Assembly: GCA_040269895.1 (NCBI GenBank)
Contig: CP158568.1
Span: 682,001-746,000 of the forward strand
DNA length: 64,000 nucleotides
Direction: 5' to 3'
Origin: Ancalomicrobiaceae bacterium S20
Lineage (GTDB): Bacteria > Pseudomonadota > Alphaproteobacteria > Rhizobiales > Ancalomicrobiaceae
Position numbers and translations under genes: made by a program. The notes beneath the pieces are model-generated. The model made no database searches. It was not told where the DNA came from and was given only the letters and a program-made list of their open reading frames with translations. This document shows positions 26,181-35,076 of this stretch, piece after piece (the stretch's first letter is position 1; each line of letters begins with the position of its first letter).

Positions 26181-26671
26181 GCCGGTCCTCCGGCGCCATG
26201 GGCCAGATGATCGAGGCCGAGCGCCGCCGGGCGAAACACCTTGACCCATTCCAGGCTCTGGATCGGCAGCACGGCCGCGCCCATCGCCTTCAGCGCATCG
26301 GCCGTCTCGGGCCGGCTCGATTCGGAGAACAGGAAGTCCTGCGTGCGGCGGCGCAGGGACAGGCTCAGCGATGTCGCCGCGCCCGGATCGCTCGACATGA
26401 AATTCGTCAGCATGCGGCCGGTGAAGGTCTCGCCCTCGCAACGCATCCGGATCGGCGTCGCGCACAGCACCGCGTCGATCCGGCCTTGCGGGCCGACGTG
26501 CACAAGGCTGCCGACCTCACGATCATAGGCGGGCGATCCGAACAGCAGGTCGCGGAAATAGCCGATCAGCTCGGGCGAGGGGGGACGCCGGTCCCCCTGG
26601 AAGATCGTCTTGAAGAGCGCCGCGACCTCGGGAAGGTCGCTCGGCTCCAGGGGTCTTGTCGACGACGACAT
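26138..26671 (-). CDS. GNAT-like acetyltransferase, N-terminal half (split gene)
   Basis: A 177-residue product beginning STRPLEPSDLPEVAALFKTIFQ, a typical GNAT first strand-helix, and continuing through FGSPAYDREVGSLVHVGPQGRIDAVL. The last 12 residues (after WRALAPR) appear out of frame, and the natural continuation is the 25584-26180 frame. Together the two parts span 1088 bases, about 362 codons, the size of the intact family. Substrate unknown. Confidence 0.65.
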   Translation of the reverse strand: MSSSTRPLEPSDLPEVAALFKTIFQGDRRPPSPELIGYFRDLLFGSPAYDREVGSLVHVGPQGRIDAVLCATPIRMRCEGETFTGRMLTNFMSSDPGAATSLSLSLRRRTQDFLFSESSRPETADALKAMGAAVLPIQSLEWVKVFRPAALGLDHLAHGAGGPAWRALAPRPAPSTG

Positions 26672-26836
26672 CGCGGCTCGTGATCCAGTCTTCCTGCTCC
26701 GGTCCCGTGCCAGCGATCTGGCAGGGGAACGGTGACGAAAGGATGAATCGGATCACGGACCGCGATGATGTTTCAGTGATTTGCCGACAGGTTTGTCAGC
26801 ATTCTCGGTCTTAACGTGTCGAATCCGTCTGGACAC

Positions 26837-29143
26837 TTAGCTGGAGGCGGTCTCCTGCAGTGCTTCCCACACGCGCAGCGGCGTCAGCGGCATGTCCACA
26901 TGGCGGATGCCCGCGGCACGCCACAGCGCGTCGTTGACGGCATTGGCGACCGCCGGGGTCGCGCCGATTGTGCCGGCTTCGCCCGCGCCCTTGATACCGA
27001 GCAGGTTGGTGGTCGAGGGAATGTTGCGCGTGTTGAAGGCGAAGGACGGCAGGTCGTCGGCGCGCGGCACGCCGTAGTCCATGAAAGACGCGGTCAGGAG
27101 CTGGCCGGTCTCGTCGTAGACGGTGTTCTCGATCAGCGCCTGACCGATGCCCTGGGCGATGCCGCCATGGACCTGGCCGGCGAGCAGGATCGGGTTCACG
27201 GTCACGCCGAAGTCGTCCATGATCGTGTAGCCGACGACGTCGACCTTGCCGGTGTCCGGATCGATCTCGACCTCGCAGACATGGGTGCCGTTCGGATAGG
27301 TGCACTCGTCCTGCTTGAAGTCGCCGTAGCCCTTGCGGGCGTTCTCGTCCGGCGCGGCCTTGGCGATCTCGGCGAGCGAGATCTGCTTGTCGGTGCCGAC
27401 GACGCGGACGTTGCCCTCGACCAGTTCGAGGTCGGCGGGAGAGGCTTCCAGCTTGTCGGCGGCGATCTGTTTGACCTTCTCGACCAGCACCTTCGAGGCG
27501 ATGTCGACCGAGGCGAGGCCGAGCGGGATCGAGCGCGAGCCGCCGGTGCCGCCGCCCTTGGCGACCCGGTCGGTGTCGCCCTGAACGGTCTTCACCTTCT
27601 CGACGTCGACGCCGAGGTGGCCGGCGATGACCTGGCCGTAGGAGGTCGCATGACCCTGACCGTTGGTCTGGGTGCCGATGTAGAGGGTCAGCGTGCCGTC
27701 GGTCTCCAGCACGACATTGGCTTCCTCCGAGCCCGGGAAGGCGCAAGCCTCGATGTAGGAGGCGAAGCCGAGGCCGCGCAGCTTGCCGTTCGCCTTCGAG
27801 GCCGCGAGCCGGGCCTCGAAGCCGGCCGCGTCGGCGGCGGCGAGACCGGCGTCCATGTGGCCGGCGAAGTCGCCGGTGTCGTAGAAGCGGCCGGTCGCGG
27901 TGGTGTAGGGCAGGGACGCCACGAAGTTACGGCGGCGGAATTCGGCCGGGGTCAGGCCGAGATCATGGGCGGCGACGTCCATCAGCCGCTCGATCAGATA
28001 GGCCGCTTCCGGGCGGCCGGCGCCGCGATAGGCATCGACCGGCACGGTGTTGGTGTAGACGCCGCGCACGCGGACCGCCAGCGCGTCGATCGCGTAGAGG
28101 CCGGTCGACATGGTGACGCCGACCCAGGGGATGAACGGCGCATACTGGTTCAGGTAAGCGCCCATGTCGGCGATCAGGTCGACGCGGTAGCCGAGGATGT
28201 GCGCCTCGTCGTCGAGCGCCAGTTCGGCGACCGTGATGTTGTCGCGGCCCTGCGCATCCGAGATGAAGTGTTCGGTGCGCTCGCCGACCCACTTGACCGG
28301 CCGGCCGAGCCGGCGCGCGGCCTCAAGCACGAGCGGGTACTCGTGGAACACGAAAGACTTCGTGCCGAAGCCGCCGCCGACCTCGGGCGTCACGACACGC
28401 AGGCGCTTCGGGTCGATGTCGAGGATGTTCTTGGCGATGATGTCGCGCATGCCGTGGCCGCCCTGGGTGCCGGCGGTCAGGGTGAAGCGCTCGGTCGCGG
28501 CGTCGTACTCGCCGATCGCGCCGCGGGTCTCCATGTAGTTGGTGACCAGGCGCTGGTTGACGACCTCCAGGCGCACGACCTTGGCGGCCTTGGCGAAGGC
28601 CGCGTCGGTCTTCTCCTGGTCGCCGAGCGCGAATTCGAAGGCGAGATTGGTGCCGTGCTCCGGCCAGACCAGCGCCTCGTCCCTGAGCGCCTCGACCGCG
28701 CCGACGACGAGATCGAGCGGCACGTAGTCGACCTCGATCGTCTCGGCGGCGGACTTCGCCTGCTCGACCGTCTCGGCGACGATGAAGGCGATCGGGTCGC
28801 CGACATGGCGGACCGTGCTCAGGTTCAGGACCGGACGCGGCGGAACCTGCGGCAGGCTGCCGTCGACCTGCTTCAGCAGCGCCTTGCAGGGCAGGTTGCC
28901 GAGATTGTCGATGTCCTCGGCGGTCAGCACCAGATGCACGCCCTCGGCGGCGCGCGCGTCCTCGACGCCGGAGAGCGTGAAGCGCGCATGCGCCATGGTC
29001 GAGCGCAGCACGACCGCATGGAGCGTGCCCGGCGGGTTGATGTCGGGCACGTAGAGGCCGCGGCCGGTGATCAGCGTCTTGTCCTCGATACGCTTCACGG
29101 AGGCGCCGAGGCCGAACTTCACCGGGGGCGTCATCTCGGTCAT
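26837..29143 (-). CDS. xanthine dehydrogenase/CoxL-family molybdenum hydroxylase large subunit
   Basis: A 768-residue molybdopterin-cytosine-dinucleotide subunit. Domain a/b hammerhead at about 10-120 (GRGLYVPDINPPGTLHAVVLRS), then the Mo-binding domains with EVGGGFGTKSF, the active-site loop VDAYRGAGRPEA and the C-terminal GIKGAGEAGTIGATPAVANAV containing the catalytic-type Glu. The AYRGAGR loop is the form II type, not the AYRCSFR of true CO dehydrogenase. No small [2Fe-2S] or FAD subunit gene is adjacent, so partners must be encoded elsewhere. Substrate unknown (purine, N-heterocycle or aldehyde are family options). Confidence 0.87.
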   Translation of the reverse strand: MTEMTPPVKFGLGASVKRIEDKTLITGRGLYVPDINPPGTLHAVVLRSTMAHARFTLSGVEDARAAEGVHLVLTAEDIDNLGNLPCKALLKQVDGSLPQVPPRPVLNLSTVRHVGDPIAFIVAETVEQAKSAAETIEVDYVPLDLVVGAVEALRDEALVWPEHGTNLAFEFALGDQEKTDAAFAKAAKVVRLEVVNQRLVTNYMETRGAIGEYDAATERFTLTAGTQGGHGMRDIIAKNILDIDPKRLRVVTPEVGGGFGTKSFVFHEYPLVLEAARRLGRPVKWVGERTEHFISDAQGRDNITVAELALDDEAHILGYRVDLIADMGAYLNQYAPFIPWVGVTMSTGLYAIDALAVRVRGVYTNTVPVDAYRGAGRPEAAYLIERLMDVAAHDLGLTPAEFRRRNFVASLPYTTATGRFYDTGDFAGHMDAGLAAADAAGFEARLAASKANGKLRGLGFASYIEACAFPGSEEANVVLETDGTLTLYIGTQTNGQGHATSYGQVIAGHLGVDVEKVKTVQGDTDRVAKGGGTGGSRSIPLGLASVDIASKVLVEKVKQIAADKLEASPADLELVEGNVRVVGTDKQISLAEIAKAAPDENARKGYGDFKQDECTYPNGTHVCEVEIDPDTGKVDVVGYTIMDDFGVTVNPILLAGQVHGGIAQGIGQALIENTVYDETGQLLTASFMDYGVPRADDLPSFAFNTRNIPSTTNLLGIKGAGEAGTIGATPAVANAVNDALWRAAGIRHVDMPLTPLRVWEALQETASS

Positions 29144-29288
29144 GGTGTTTTCTCGTTTTCGGTATGGAGGATAAGCGCGGGATGCGGCCGGGCGGCCGAC
29201 GCGAACTGGATACAGTCTAAACAGCGAATGTGAAGCTCGCCAGCACGCGCCATGGCGAACAGGCGGCGACAGTCATGCGCCGGGCGCA

Positions 29289-29311
29289 AGGCCTCCTCGG
29301 GAGGGAGGCCT
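29289..29311 (-). terminator. hairpin after the class IV aminotransferase gene
   Basis: An 8-bp perfect stem aggcctcc / ggaggcct with a 7-base loop, 54 bases beyond the aminotransferase stop and upstream of the molybdenum hydroxylase gene. No T-tract on the transcribed strand, so the assignment is weak. Confidence 0.35.
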
Positions 29312-29364
29312 CGGCACCCTCAACATGGATCGCGGCGCGGCGGTTTCAACCGGCGCCGCACCGG

Positions 29365-30303
29365 TCAGGCGAGACCTTCGACCGGTGTTGCATGCCAGCC
29401 CTCGGCGCGCAGGCGCCAGAAGGTCTCGCGCAGCTCGGCCGAGATCGGACCGGGCCGGTCGTTGCCCATGATGCGGCCGTCGATGCGCGAGGCCGGCATG
29501 ATGCCGCCGGCGGTGGTCGACAGGAAGATCTCGTCGGCGTCGAGCACCTCGGCCTTCGGGATCGGACGGATCTCGAAGGGGAGCCCGAGCTTTTCGCAGA
29601 GTTCGAACACGGTCTTGCGCGTGATGCCTTCGAGCGCGCCCCGGTCGGGCGACAGCACCTTGCCGTCCTTGATCACGAAGGCGTTGAAGCCCGGCCCCTC
29701 GGTCAGGTTGCCGGACATGTCGAGCAGCAGCGCGTTGTCGGCGCCCTTGTCCTCGACCTCGAACAGGGCGCTGGTCAGGTCGCCCCAGTGGAAGTTCTTC
29801 ACTGTCGGATCGACGCAGACGTCCGGAATGCGCGGCGTCTCGGCGATGATCAGATGCGCGCCGCGGCGCTGCACCTCCTCCGGCACGACCCAGACCCAGG
29901 GCACGGCGAAGGCGGCGAAGTGGTTGGCGCAGGAGCCCGGCATGCGCGCGGGCATGCCGGGACGCGGCACGCCGCGCAGGCAGTCCATCGCGACATAGGC
30001 CTCGCGGCGGCCGAGCAACTGCACGCAACGGGTCAGGATCGCGCGGATCTCGGCCATGGTCTCGGTCGGCTGCATGCGCAGCGCGCGCATCGATGCCTCG
30101 AAGCGCGCCAGATGATCGTCGAGCCGGAAGAAGGCGCCGTTCCAGACACCGACCACGTCGTAGGTGACGTCCGAGCGGCGATAGCCCCAGTCGGTCATGG
30201 GGATCGCGGCCTCGCCGATCGGCACGAAGCGGCCCTTCACGTAGGCCGCGCCGGCGGCGAAGGTATTTTCGGGCGCTGAGCTCTCGACGTGGTCGGTCTT
30301 CAT
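29365..30303 (-). CDS. class IV PLP aminotransferase, (R)-amine transaminase-like
   Basis: A 312-residue fold-type IV enzyme. The Schiff-base Lys169 lies in DPTVKNFHWGDLTSALFE and the PLP-N1 Glu202 in LTEGPGFNAFV. The N-terminal RRSDVTYDVVGVWNGAFFRLDDHL and the C-terminal ADEIFLSTTAGGIMPASRIDG closely resemble (R)-selective amine transaminases and differ from IlvE or D-alanine transaminases in the SDVTYDV segment. The family transfers an amino group from an (R)-amine or D-amino acid to pyruvate or a keto acid. The HAD-dehalogenase gene lies 22 bases upstream on the same strand, suggesting an operon. Substrate unproven. Confidence 0.85.
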   Translation of the reverse strand: MKTDHVESSAPENTFAAGAAYVKGRFVPIGEAAIPMTDWGYRRSDVTYDVVGVWNGAFFRLDDHLARFEASMRALRMQPTETMAEIRAILTRCVQLLGRREAYVAMDCLRGVPRPGMPARMPGSCANHFAAFAVPWVWVVPEEVQRRGAHLIIAETPRIPDVCVDPTVKNFHWGDLTSALFEVEDKGADNALLLDMSGNLTEGPGFNAFVIKDGKVLSPDRGALEGITRKTVFELCEKLGLPFEIRPIPKAEVLDADEIFLSTTAGGIMPASRIDGRIMGNDRPGPISAELRETFWRLRAEGWHATPVEGLA

Positions 30304-30325
30304 TTCGGCTCCAGTTTGGGCGGGT

Positions 30326-31048
30326 TCAGGTCATCGCGGCGCGATGGGCTTCCGCGAGCGCCCCGAGCGAGGTGAAGCGGAAGTCCGGCTGCGGCCATTC
30401 CGCAGGCACGGCGGTGGCGCCGCTGCCTGCAAGACCGGCACGCCGATCGATCCAGCAGCGCGCCAGTCCGGCTTTCGCGGCCGGCACGTGGTCATGAAAC
30501 AAACTTTGGGCCACATGCAGGATCTGGTCGGGCGCGAGCTTCAGATCGATGTCCGCGCGCGCGAGCAGATAGGTGAAATTGCGCGGGCTCGGCTTGTAGG
30601 AGCCGATGTCCTCGGCCGTGTAGACCGCGTCGAAGGCGATACCGAGCTTGCGCCGGCTGGCGGCGAAGCTCGCATTGTCGATGTTCGATAGGATCACGAG
30701 CTTGAAGTGCCGGGCCAGATAGGCGAGCGCCTCGGCCGAGTCCGGAAACGCCGGCCAGTCCGGCACCGAGCCGCCGAAGCGGTCGTGCAGGTCGGCTTGG
30801 GTCGCGACGCCCCAGTGGGCGGCGAGCCGGGCATGGACGACGGCGAGCAGCGCCGAATAGCGCAGCGACGGCGTCGCGGCCTGCTGATCGCTTTCGAAGC
30901 GGCCGAAGGTCTGGAGCGCCTCCTCGCGCCCGATCGTCAGCCCGCCGGCCGACAGGAGCGGCTGGAGCGCGTTCCAGATCCCGGTCTCCCAGTCGATCAG
31001 CGTGCCGTAGCAATCCATGGTCAGGGCTTTGAATTCGCGGAGGTCCAT
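30326..31048 (-). CDS. haloacid dehalogenase type II-like HAD hydrolase
   Basis: A 240-residue HAD enzyme with a helical cap. Motif I is MDCYGTLIDWE (nucleophile Asp near residue 12, with Tyr rather than a second Asp at +2, as in L-2-haloacid dehalogenases). Motif II is LSNIDN, motif III YKPSPRNF, and the motif IV region is not canonical. The missing general-acid Asp favours dehalogenase-type over phosphatase chemistry. It is upstream of and probably co-transcribed with the aminotransferase gene. Confidence 0.85.
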   Translation of the reverse strand: MDLREFKALTMDCYGTLIDWETGIWNALQPLLSAGGLTIGREEALQTFGRFESDQQAATPSLRYSALLAVVHARLAAHWGVATQADLHDRFGGSVPDWPAFPDSAEALAYLARHFKLVILSNIDNASFAASRRKLGIAFDAVYTAEDIGSYKPSPRNFTYLLARADIDLKLAPDQILHVAQSLFHDHVPAAKAGLARCWIDRRAGLAGSGATAVPAEWPQPDFRFTSLGALAEAHRAAMT

Positions 31049-31155
31049 CGTTCGTCTCCCGTGTGGTCGGCTGCGGCGACACTATCGGGCGGCGGAGCGA
31101 GCCGGATTGGCCGGACCTCCGGAAAACTTGGCCGAGGCTCCGTTTCTCCAGGCCT

Positions 31156-31914
31156 TCAGTCGTCTGGCGTCCGGGCCGGTAGCGCGCGGAACGCCGAAGG
31201 ACTGAGGCCGAAGGCGCGGCGGAAGGCACGGTTGAACGACGAGACGTCCTGATAGCCGAGCTCGTAGGCGACGAGCGAGACCGGATCGGCGCTGGTCGTC
31301 AGGCGTTCGGCCGCGCGGTCGAGCCGCTTGCGCAGCCGGTACTGCTGCGGCGACTGGCCGATCAGGGTCCGGAACAACGCATGAAAATGGCTCTGGCCGA
31401 GCCCGGCGCGGCGGGCGAGTGCGGTGACGTCCGGCGTTTCGTCGAGATCGGCGAGGCCGGCGGCGACCGCGAGCACGCGCTGTTCGGCGCCGGCGAGCGG
31501 CCGGACCGGCTCGGCGACCGGCACGAGCTTGACGCCGCTCAGCACGATGGCGGCGGCGTCGGCGGCGCGACGGCTGTCGGCCCGCACCTCCGTGCCGATC
31601 AGATCGAACAGGCGCCAGATCCACGGATCGACCGGCGCGAGGCGAGGGCGGCCGTCGGCGAGTACGGCGGGCATGCCGTCCGCGGCGAAGCTGCCGTCCT
31701 CGATGTCGAGGATCAGGGCGCAGCAGTCGCGGCTGGGCGCGAAGTCGTGACGATGGGCCGTGGGGATCACCGCAAGCTGGTGGCCGGCGACGGTGATGGC
31801 ACGGTCGTCGAGTTCGAAGTGCATCGCGCCGGTCAGCGGCACCACGATCTGCGCGTAATCGTGCCGATGGCTGTCACCGCGATCATAGGTCCGGACGTCG
31901 AGCTGGATCGACAT
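31156..31914 (-). CDS. AraC-family transcriptional regulator
   Basis: A 252-residue regulator with an N-terminal cupin (HRHDYAQIVVPLTGAMHFELDD, about 17-60) and two C-terminal helix-turn-helix units (VTALARRAGLGQSHFHALFRTL and LVAYELGYQDVSSFNRAFRRAFG). The cupin histidines suggest a small-molecule or metal effector. It is on the same strand as, and just downstream of, the secreted-protein gene at 32055. The target genes are not evident; the adjacent HAD/aminotransferase pair is a candidate by proximity only. Confidence 0.88.
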   Translation of the reverse strand: MSIQLDVRTYDRGDSHRHDYAQIVVPLTGAMHFELDDRAITVAGHQLAVIPTAHRHDFAPSRDCCALILDIEDGSFAADGMPAVLADGRPRLAPVDPWIWRLFDLIGTEVRADSRRAADAAAIVLSGVKLVPVAEPVRPLAGAEQRVLAVAAGLADLDETPDVTALARRAGLGQSHFHALFRTLIGQSPQQYRLRKRLDRAAERLTTSADPVSLVAYELGYQDVSSFNRAFRRAFGLSPSAFRALPARTPDD

Positions 31915-32054
31915 GGCGATGCTCCCAAGCGGAGCGACAGCGTGCCGTGCACGGCGGCCTGGCGCAAGGTCGAGATCGGCCGTTCGTCAAGAACCGGCGA
32001 GCCGTCCCGGTGCGTGGCGTGGCCCTCGCTTACCTGTGTGCGGCGTGGCGCGCC

Positions 32055-32639
32055 TCACTTGCCCGTGCAGACGAACCGGTAGGCGCGGGCGAAGCCGTCG
32101 AGCGAGAATTCGTGGCAGTCCGAGCCGGGGCGGCCCCTCGGATCGGTCGGGCACAGGGCGAGATGCGAGCGCGACAGCGCGGTCTTGGCGTTGACCGAGA
32201 CGTAGAACTGGCCGTCGAGATCCTGCAGTTCGAGCGTCACGCCCTTGGCCGGCTCGTCGTATTTGCCGGCGCGGGCGAAGGCGACGGCAGCCTTCAGCGT
32301 GCGGCTCTGTTCGGGGTCGGCCTCGCCCTCGATCTTGAAATAGCTCTCCTGCCGCTCGCTGGAGAAGGCGAGAAGGATCTCGTCGCCGTCCTTGGTCGTG
32401 TCGCAGGGCTCGTCGGCGCTCTGCGTCACGGAGAGGATCGACTCGCCGTGGTTCTTCTCGCGTGCAAAGGCGTAGCGGCCGAGGCCGTTGTCGCCGAGGA
32501 GCGTGCGATAGGTCCAGGCACCGACCTTGACCGGCGGCGTTTCCTTCTCCTGGGCGCGGACCGAGGTGGCCGCGGCGAGGAGGGCGGATACAAGGAGGGC
32601 AGGGGCGAGAATCAAGGGCGCGCGCATGCGATGAGCCAA
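32055..32639 (-). CDS. secreted protein of unknown function
   Basis: A 194-residue protein with a signal peptide (MAHRMRAPLILAPALLVSALLAAATSVRAQ) and a beta-rich mature part containing four cysteines (EPCDT, LALCPT, GSDCHE, RFVCTG) that could form two disulfides. It resembles invasion-associated locus B-like exported proteins in size and cysteine spacing, but I cannot make that assignment firmly. It lies 43 bases downstream of pgi on the same strand. Confidence 0.7.
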   Translation of the reverse strand: MAHRMRAPLILAPALLVSALLAAATSVRAQEKETPPVKVGAWTYRTLLGDNGLGRYAFAREKNHGESILSVTQSADEPCDTTKDGDEILLAFSSERQESYFKIEGEADPEQSRTLKAAVAFARAGKYDEPAKGVTLELQDLDGQFYVSVNAKTALSRSHLALCPTDPRGRPGSDCHEFSLDGFARAYRFVCTGK

Positions 32640-32682
32640 ACGCGTGTCGGCGGCGGAATCGTGGCGAGCCGTTCGACGCGGC

Positions 32683-34371
32683 TCACCCTTTCAGCGCGCG
32701 GAAGTGCCTGACCAGACCCGCCGTCGAGCCGTCGCGCGCATCGGGTTCGGCCTCGCCCTTGACGATCGGCAGGAGCTCGGAGGCGAGCTGCTTGCCGAGC
32801 TCGACGCCCCACTGGTCGAAGGAGTTGATGTCCCAGATCACGCCTTCGACGAACACCTTGTGCTCGTACATGGCAAGCAGGCGGCCGAGCGTGAACGGAT
32901 CGAGCTTGCGATAGAGGATCGTCGTCGAGGGGCGGTTGCCGGGGAACACCTTGTGCGGCGCGAGTGCGTCGATCGCGTCCGGCGCCATGCCCGCCGCCTC
33001 GAGTTCGGCGCGCACCTCGTCGGCGGTCTTGCCGCGCATCAGCGCCTCGGCCTGGGCGAAGGCATTGGCGACGAGCTTGGCGTGGTGATCGCCGAGCGTC
33101 TCGTGCGGCTCGGCGGCGACCAGGAAGTCGACCGGCACGATGTCGGTGCCCTGGTGGATCAGCTGGTAGAAGGCATGCTGGCCGTTGGTGCCGGGCTCGC
33201 CCCAGACGACCGGGCCGGTCGGCCTGGCGACGAGCCGGCCGTCCTTGCGCACGCGCTTGCCGTTGCTCTCCATGTCGAGCTGCTGGAGATGCGCGGGGAA
33301 GCGGGCGAGGCGCTGGTCGTAGGGCAGGATCGCCTGGGTCGGGAAGCCGAGCAGGTTGCGATACCAGACGCCGATCAGCGCCAGGATCACCGGCAGGTTC
33401 TGTTCCAGCGGCGCGGTGCGGAAATGGTCGTCCATCGCCTGGCCGCCGGCGAGGAATTCCTCGAACCGGTCCGGGCCGATGCCGATCATCACCGGCAGGC
33501 CGATCGCCGACCAGACTGAATAGCGGCCGCCGACCCAGTCCCAGAAGCCGAAGGCGCGGTGCTCCTCGATGCCGAAGGCCTTCACTTTCGGGATCGCGGT
33601 CGAGATCGCCGCGAAGTGGCGCGGCACCGCGTCCTCGCCGAGCGCCTCGGCGATCCAGGCGCGCGCGCTCGCGGCATTGGTCATGGTCTCGAGCGTTGTG
33701 AACGTCTTGGACGCGACGATCACCAGCGTCGTCGCCGGGTCGAGCCGGGCGAGCGTGTCGTGGATGTGGGCGCCGTCGACGTTCGAGACGTAGTGGATGC
33801 GTGGGCCGTCGTTGTAGGGGGCGAGCGCGATGTTGACCATCGCCGGGCCGAGGTCGGAGCCGCCGATGCCGATGTTGATCACGTCGGTGAACGGTTTGTC
33901 GGTCGCGCCCTTGACCTGGCCGGAGCGGACACCGTCGGCAAAGGCGCGGCAGCGGGCGAGCACGGCGTGGACGTCGAGCGTGACGTCCTGCCCGCCGACG
34001 GTGAAGGCGCGCTTGGCGGTGTTGCGGAGCGCGACGTGCAGCACGGCGCGCGCCTCGGTGCCGTTGATCGCCTCGCCCGAGAACATGCGCTCGCGCCAGG
34101 CCTCGACGCCGGCGGCGCGGGCGAGCGCGACGAGCAGGTCCATGGTCGCCGGCACGATGCGGTTCTTCGAATAGTCGACGAGCAGATCGTCGAGGCGCGC
34201 CGACAGGCGCTCGAACCTGTTCGCATCGACCGCGAACAGGTCGCGCATGTGCAGCGGCTCGACGGCCTCGGCGTGGGTCGCGAGCTCGGCGAAGGCGGCT
34301 TCCACGGGATCGGTCATGTCGATGAACTCTCGGGAGATGAGATCGGCGGTGGTGTCGTTGAGACCGGTCAT
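32683..34371 (-). CDS. pgi: glucose-6-phosphate isomerase
   Basis: A 562-residue enzyme interconverting glucose 6-phosphate and fructose 6-phosphate. Family signatures: [16 protein letters not shown] and [13 protein letters not shown] for phosphate binding, and [19 protein letters not shown] holding the catalytic Glu and His. The length is normal for bacterial Pgi. ATG 34371 has a GGAGG site ten bases upstream. Confidence 0.97.
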   Translation of the reverse strand: MTGLNDTTADLISREFIDMTDPVEAAFAELATHAEAVEPLHMRDLFAVDANRFERLSARLDDLLVDYSKNRIVPATMDLLVALARAAGVEAWRERMFSGEAINGTEARAVLHVALRNTAKRAFTVGGQDVTLDVHAVLARCRAFADGVRSGQVKGATDKPFTDVINIGIGGSDLGPAMVNIALAPYNDGPRIHYVSNVDGAHIHDTLARLDPATTLVIVASKTFTTLETMTNAASARAWIAEALGEDAVPRHFAAISTAIPKVKAFGIEEHRAFGFWDWVGGRYSVWSAIGLPVMIGIGPDRFEEFLAGGQAMDDHFRTAPLEQNLPVILALIGVWYRNLLGFPTQAILPYDQRLARFPAHLQQLDMESNGKRVRKDGRLVARPTGPVVWGEPGTNGQHAFYQLIHQGTDIVPVDFLVAAEPHETLGDHHAKLVANAFAQAEALMRGKTADEVRAELEAAGMAPDAIDALAPHKVFPGNRPSTTILYRKLDPFTLGRLLAMYEHKVFVEGVIWDINSFDQWGVELGKQLASELLPIVKGEAEPDARDGSTAGLVRHFRALKG

Positions 34372-34544
34372 GACCCGTGATCCTCCGCTTTCGGGGTGCC
34401 GCCCCTGTCGTCGCCCGGTTTGCGCCGGTGCCTCCCCGGCGACCTCGCATGGAATACCGGCGATAAAGCGTCGGCTCGGCCGTTGGTTCCGCCGCGGCTG
34501 CCGGTCGGCGGCGGTGCCGCGTGACGGCTGCCGGGCGTACCGGG

Positions 34545-34781
34545 TCAGAACGCCTTGAAGGTGATGATGGTCTTGGTGTCCTGGATCCCGGCGATCCGCT
34601 GGACCTTCTCATTGACGAAATGGCCGATGTCGGCCTCGTCCTCGACGTAGAACTTCGCGATCAGGTCGTAGTCGCCGGCGGTCGAATAGACCTCCGAGGC
34701 GATCTCGGCGTCGGCGATCGAGGTGGCGACGTCGTAGGAGCGGCCGAGCTGGCATTTGATCAGGACGAAGAACGGCTTCAT
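34545..34781 (-). CDS. stand-alone Lrp/AsnC ligand-binding (RAM) domain protein
   Basis: A 78-residue protein ([19 protein letters not shown] ... [22 protein letters not shown]) matching the alpha-beta RAM/ACT-like domain of Lrp/AsnC regulators without the helix-turn-helix. Stand-alone RAM proteins can oligomerise, bind amino acids and modulate full-length Lrp partners. I prefer ATG 34781; an upstream start adds six residues. It lies 173 bases upstream of pgi on the same strand. Confidence 0.82.
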   Translation of the reverse strand: MKPFFVLIKCQLGRSYDVATSIADAEIASEVYSTAGDYDLIAKFYVEDEADIGHFVNEKVQRIAGIQDTKTIITFKAF

Positions 34782-34960
34782 GGCACCCTCGGCGGACAAG
34801 ATCGGTGCGCGGGGCGAACCGGCGCGGGCGCCAATCGATCAGATCGCGCCGCGTCCGGCAAGAGGGGGCGAGAGGGCGCGGCGCGGGGGATCGGTTGGTC
34901 CTCGCGCGATCGGTCCTTGCCAGCGTGAAGCAAGCGGCCTAGGTAAAGGGCCATGATCTC

Positions 34961-35071
34961 ATGGGGGTGCCCGGAGGACGGCAGTGGTTCGACCACGCGA
35001 CCGTCGCGGCCGGGCTGAGAGGCGCGATGCCAACCCCTCGAACCTGATCCGGGTCGTGCCGGCGGAGGGAT
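34961..35071 (+). promoter_or_regulatory. TPP riboswitch (thi-box)
   Basis: All conserved blocks are present in order: the P1/P2 strand ggggtgccc at 34964-34972, ggctgaga at about 35013-35020 (the thi-box pyrimidine sensor), accc at about 35033-35036, then gaacctgatccgggt and the closing gccggcggagggat at 35058-35071. The 3' end contains the GGAGGG ribosome site six bases before ATG 35077, so TPP binding should mask translation initiation, as usual in alphaproteobacteria. It controls thiM-thiD and probably the overlapping TRAP protein gene. Confidence 0.92.
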
Positions 35072-35076
35072 TTGAG

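Noticed and set aside
26837-29143. Aerobic carbon monoxide dehydrogenase (CoxL form I)
   Set aside because: The active-site loop is AYRGAGR rather than AYRCSFR, and the CoxS and CoxM subunits are missing nearby.
26816-29233. A plus-strand open frame of about 800 codons opposite the molybdenum hydroxylase gene
   Set aside because: Composition of an antisense shadow with no recognisable motif; the opposite strand has full family signatures.
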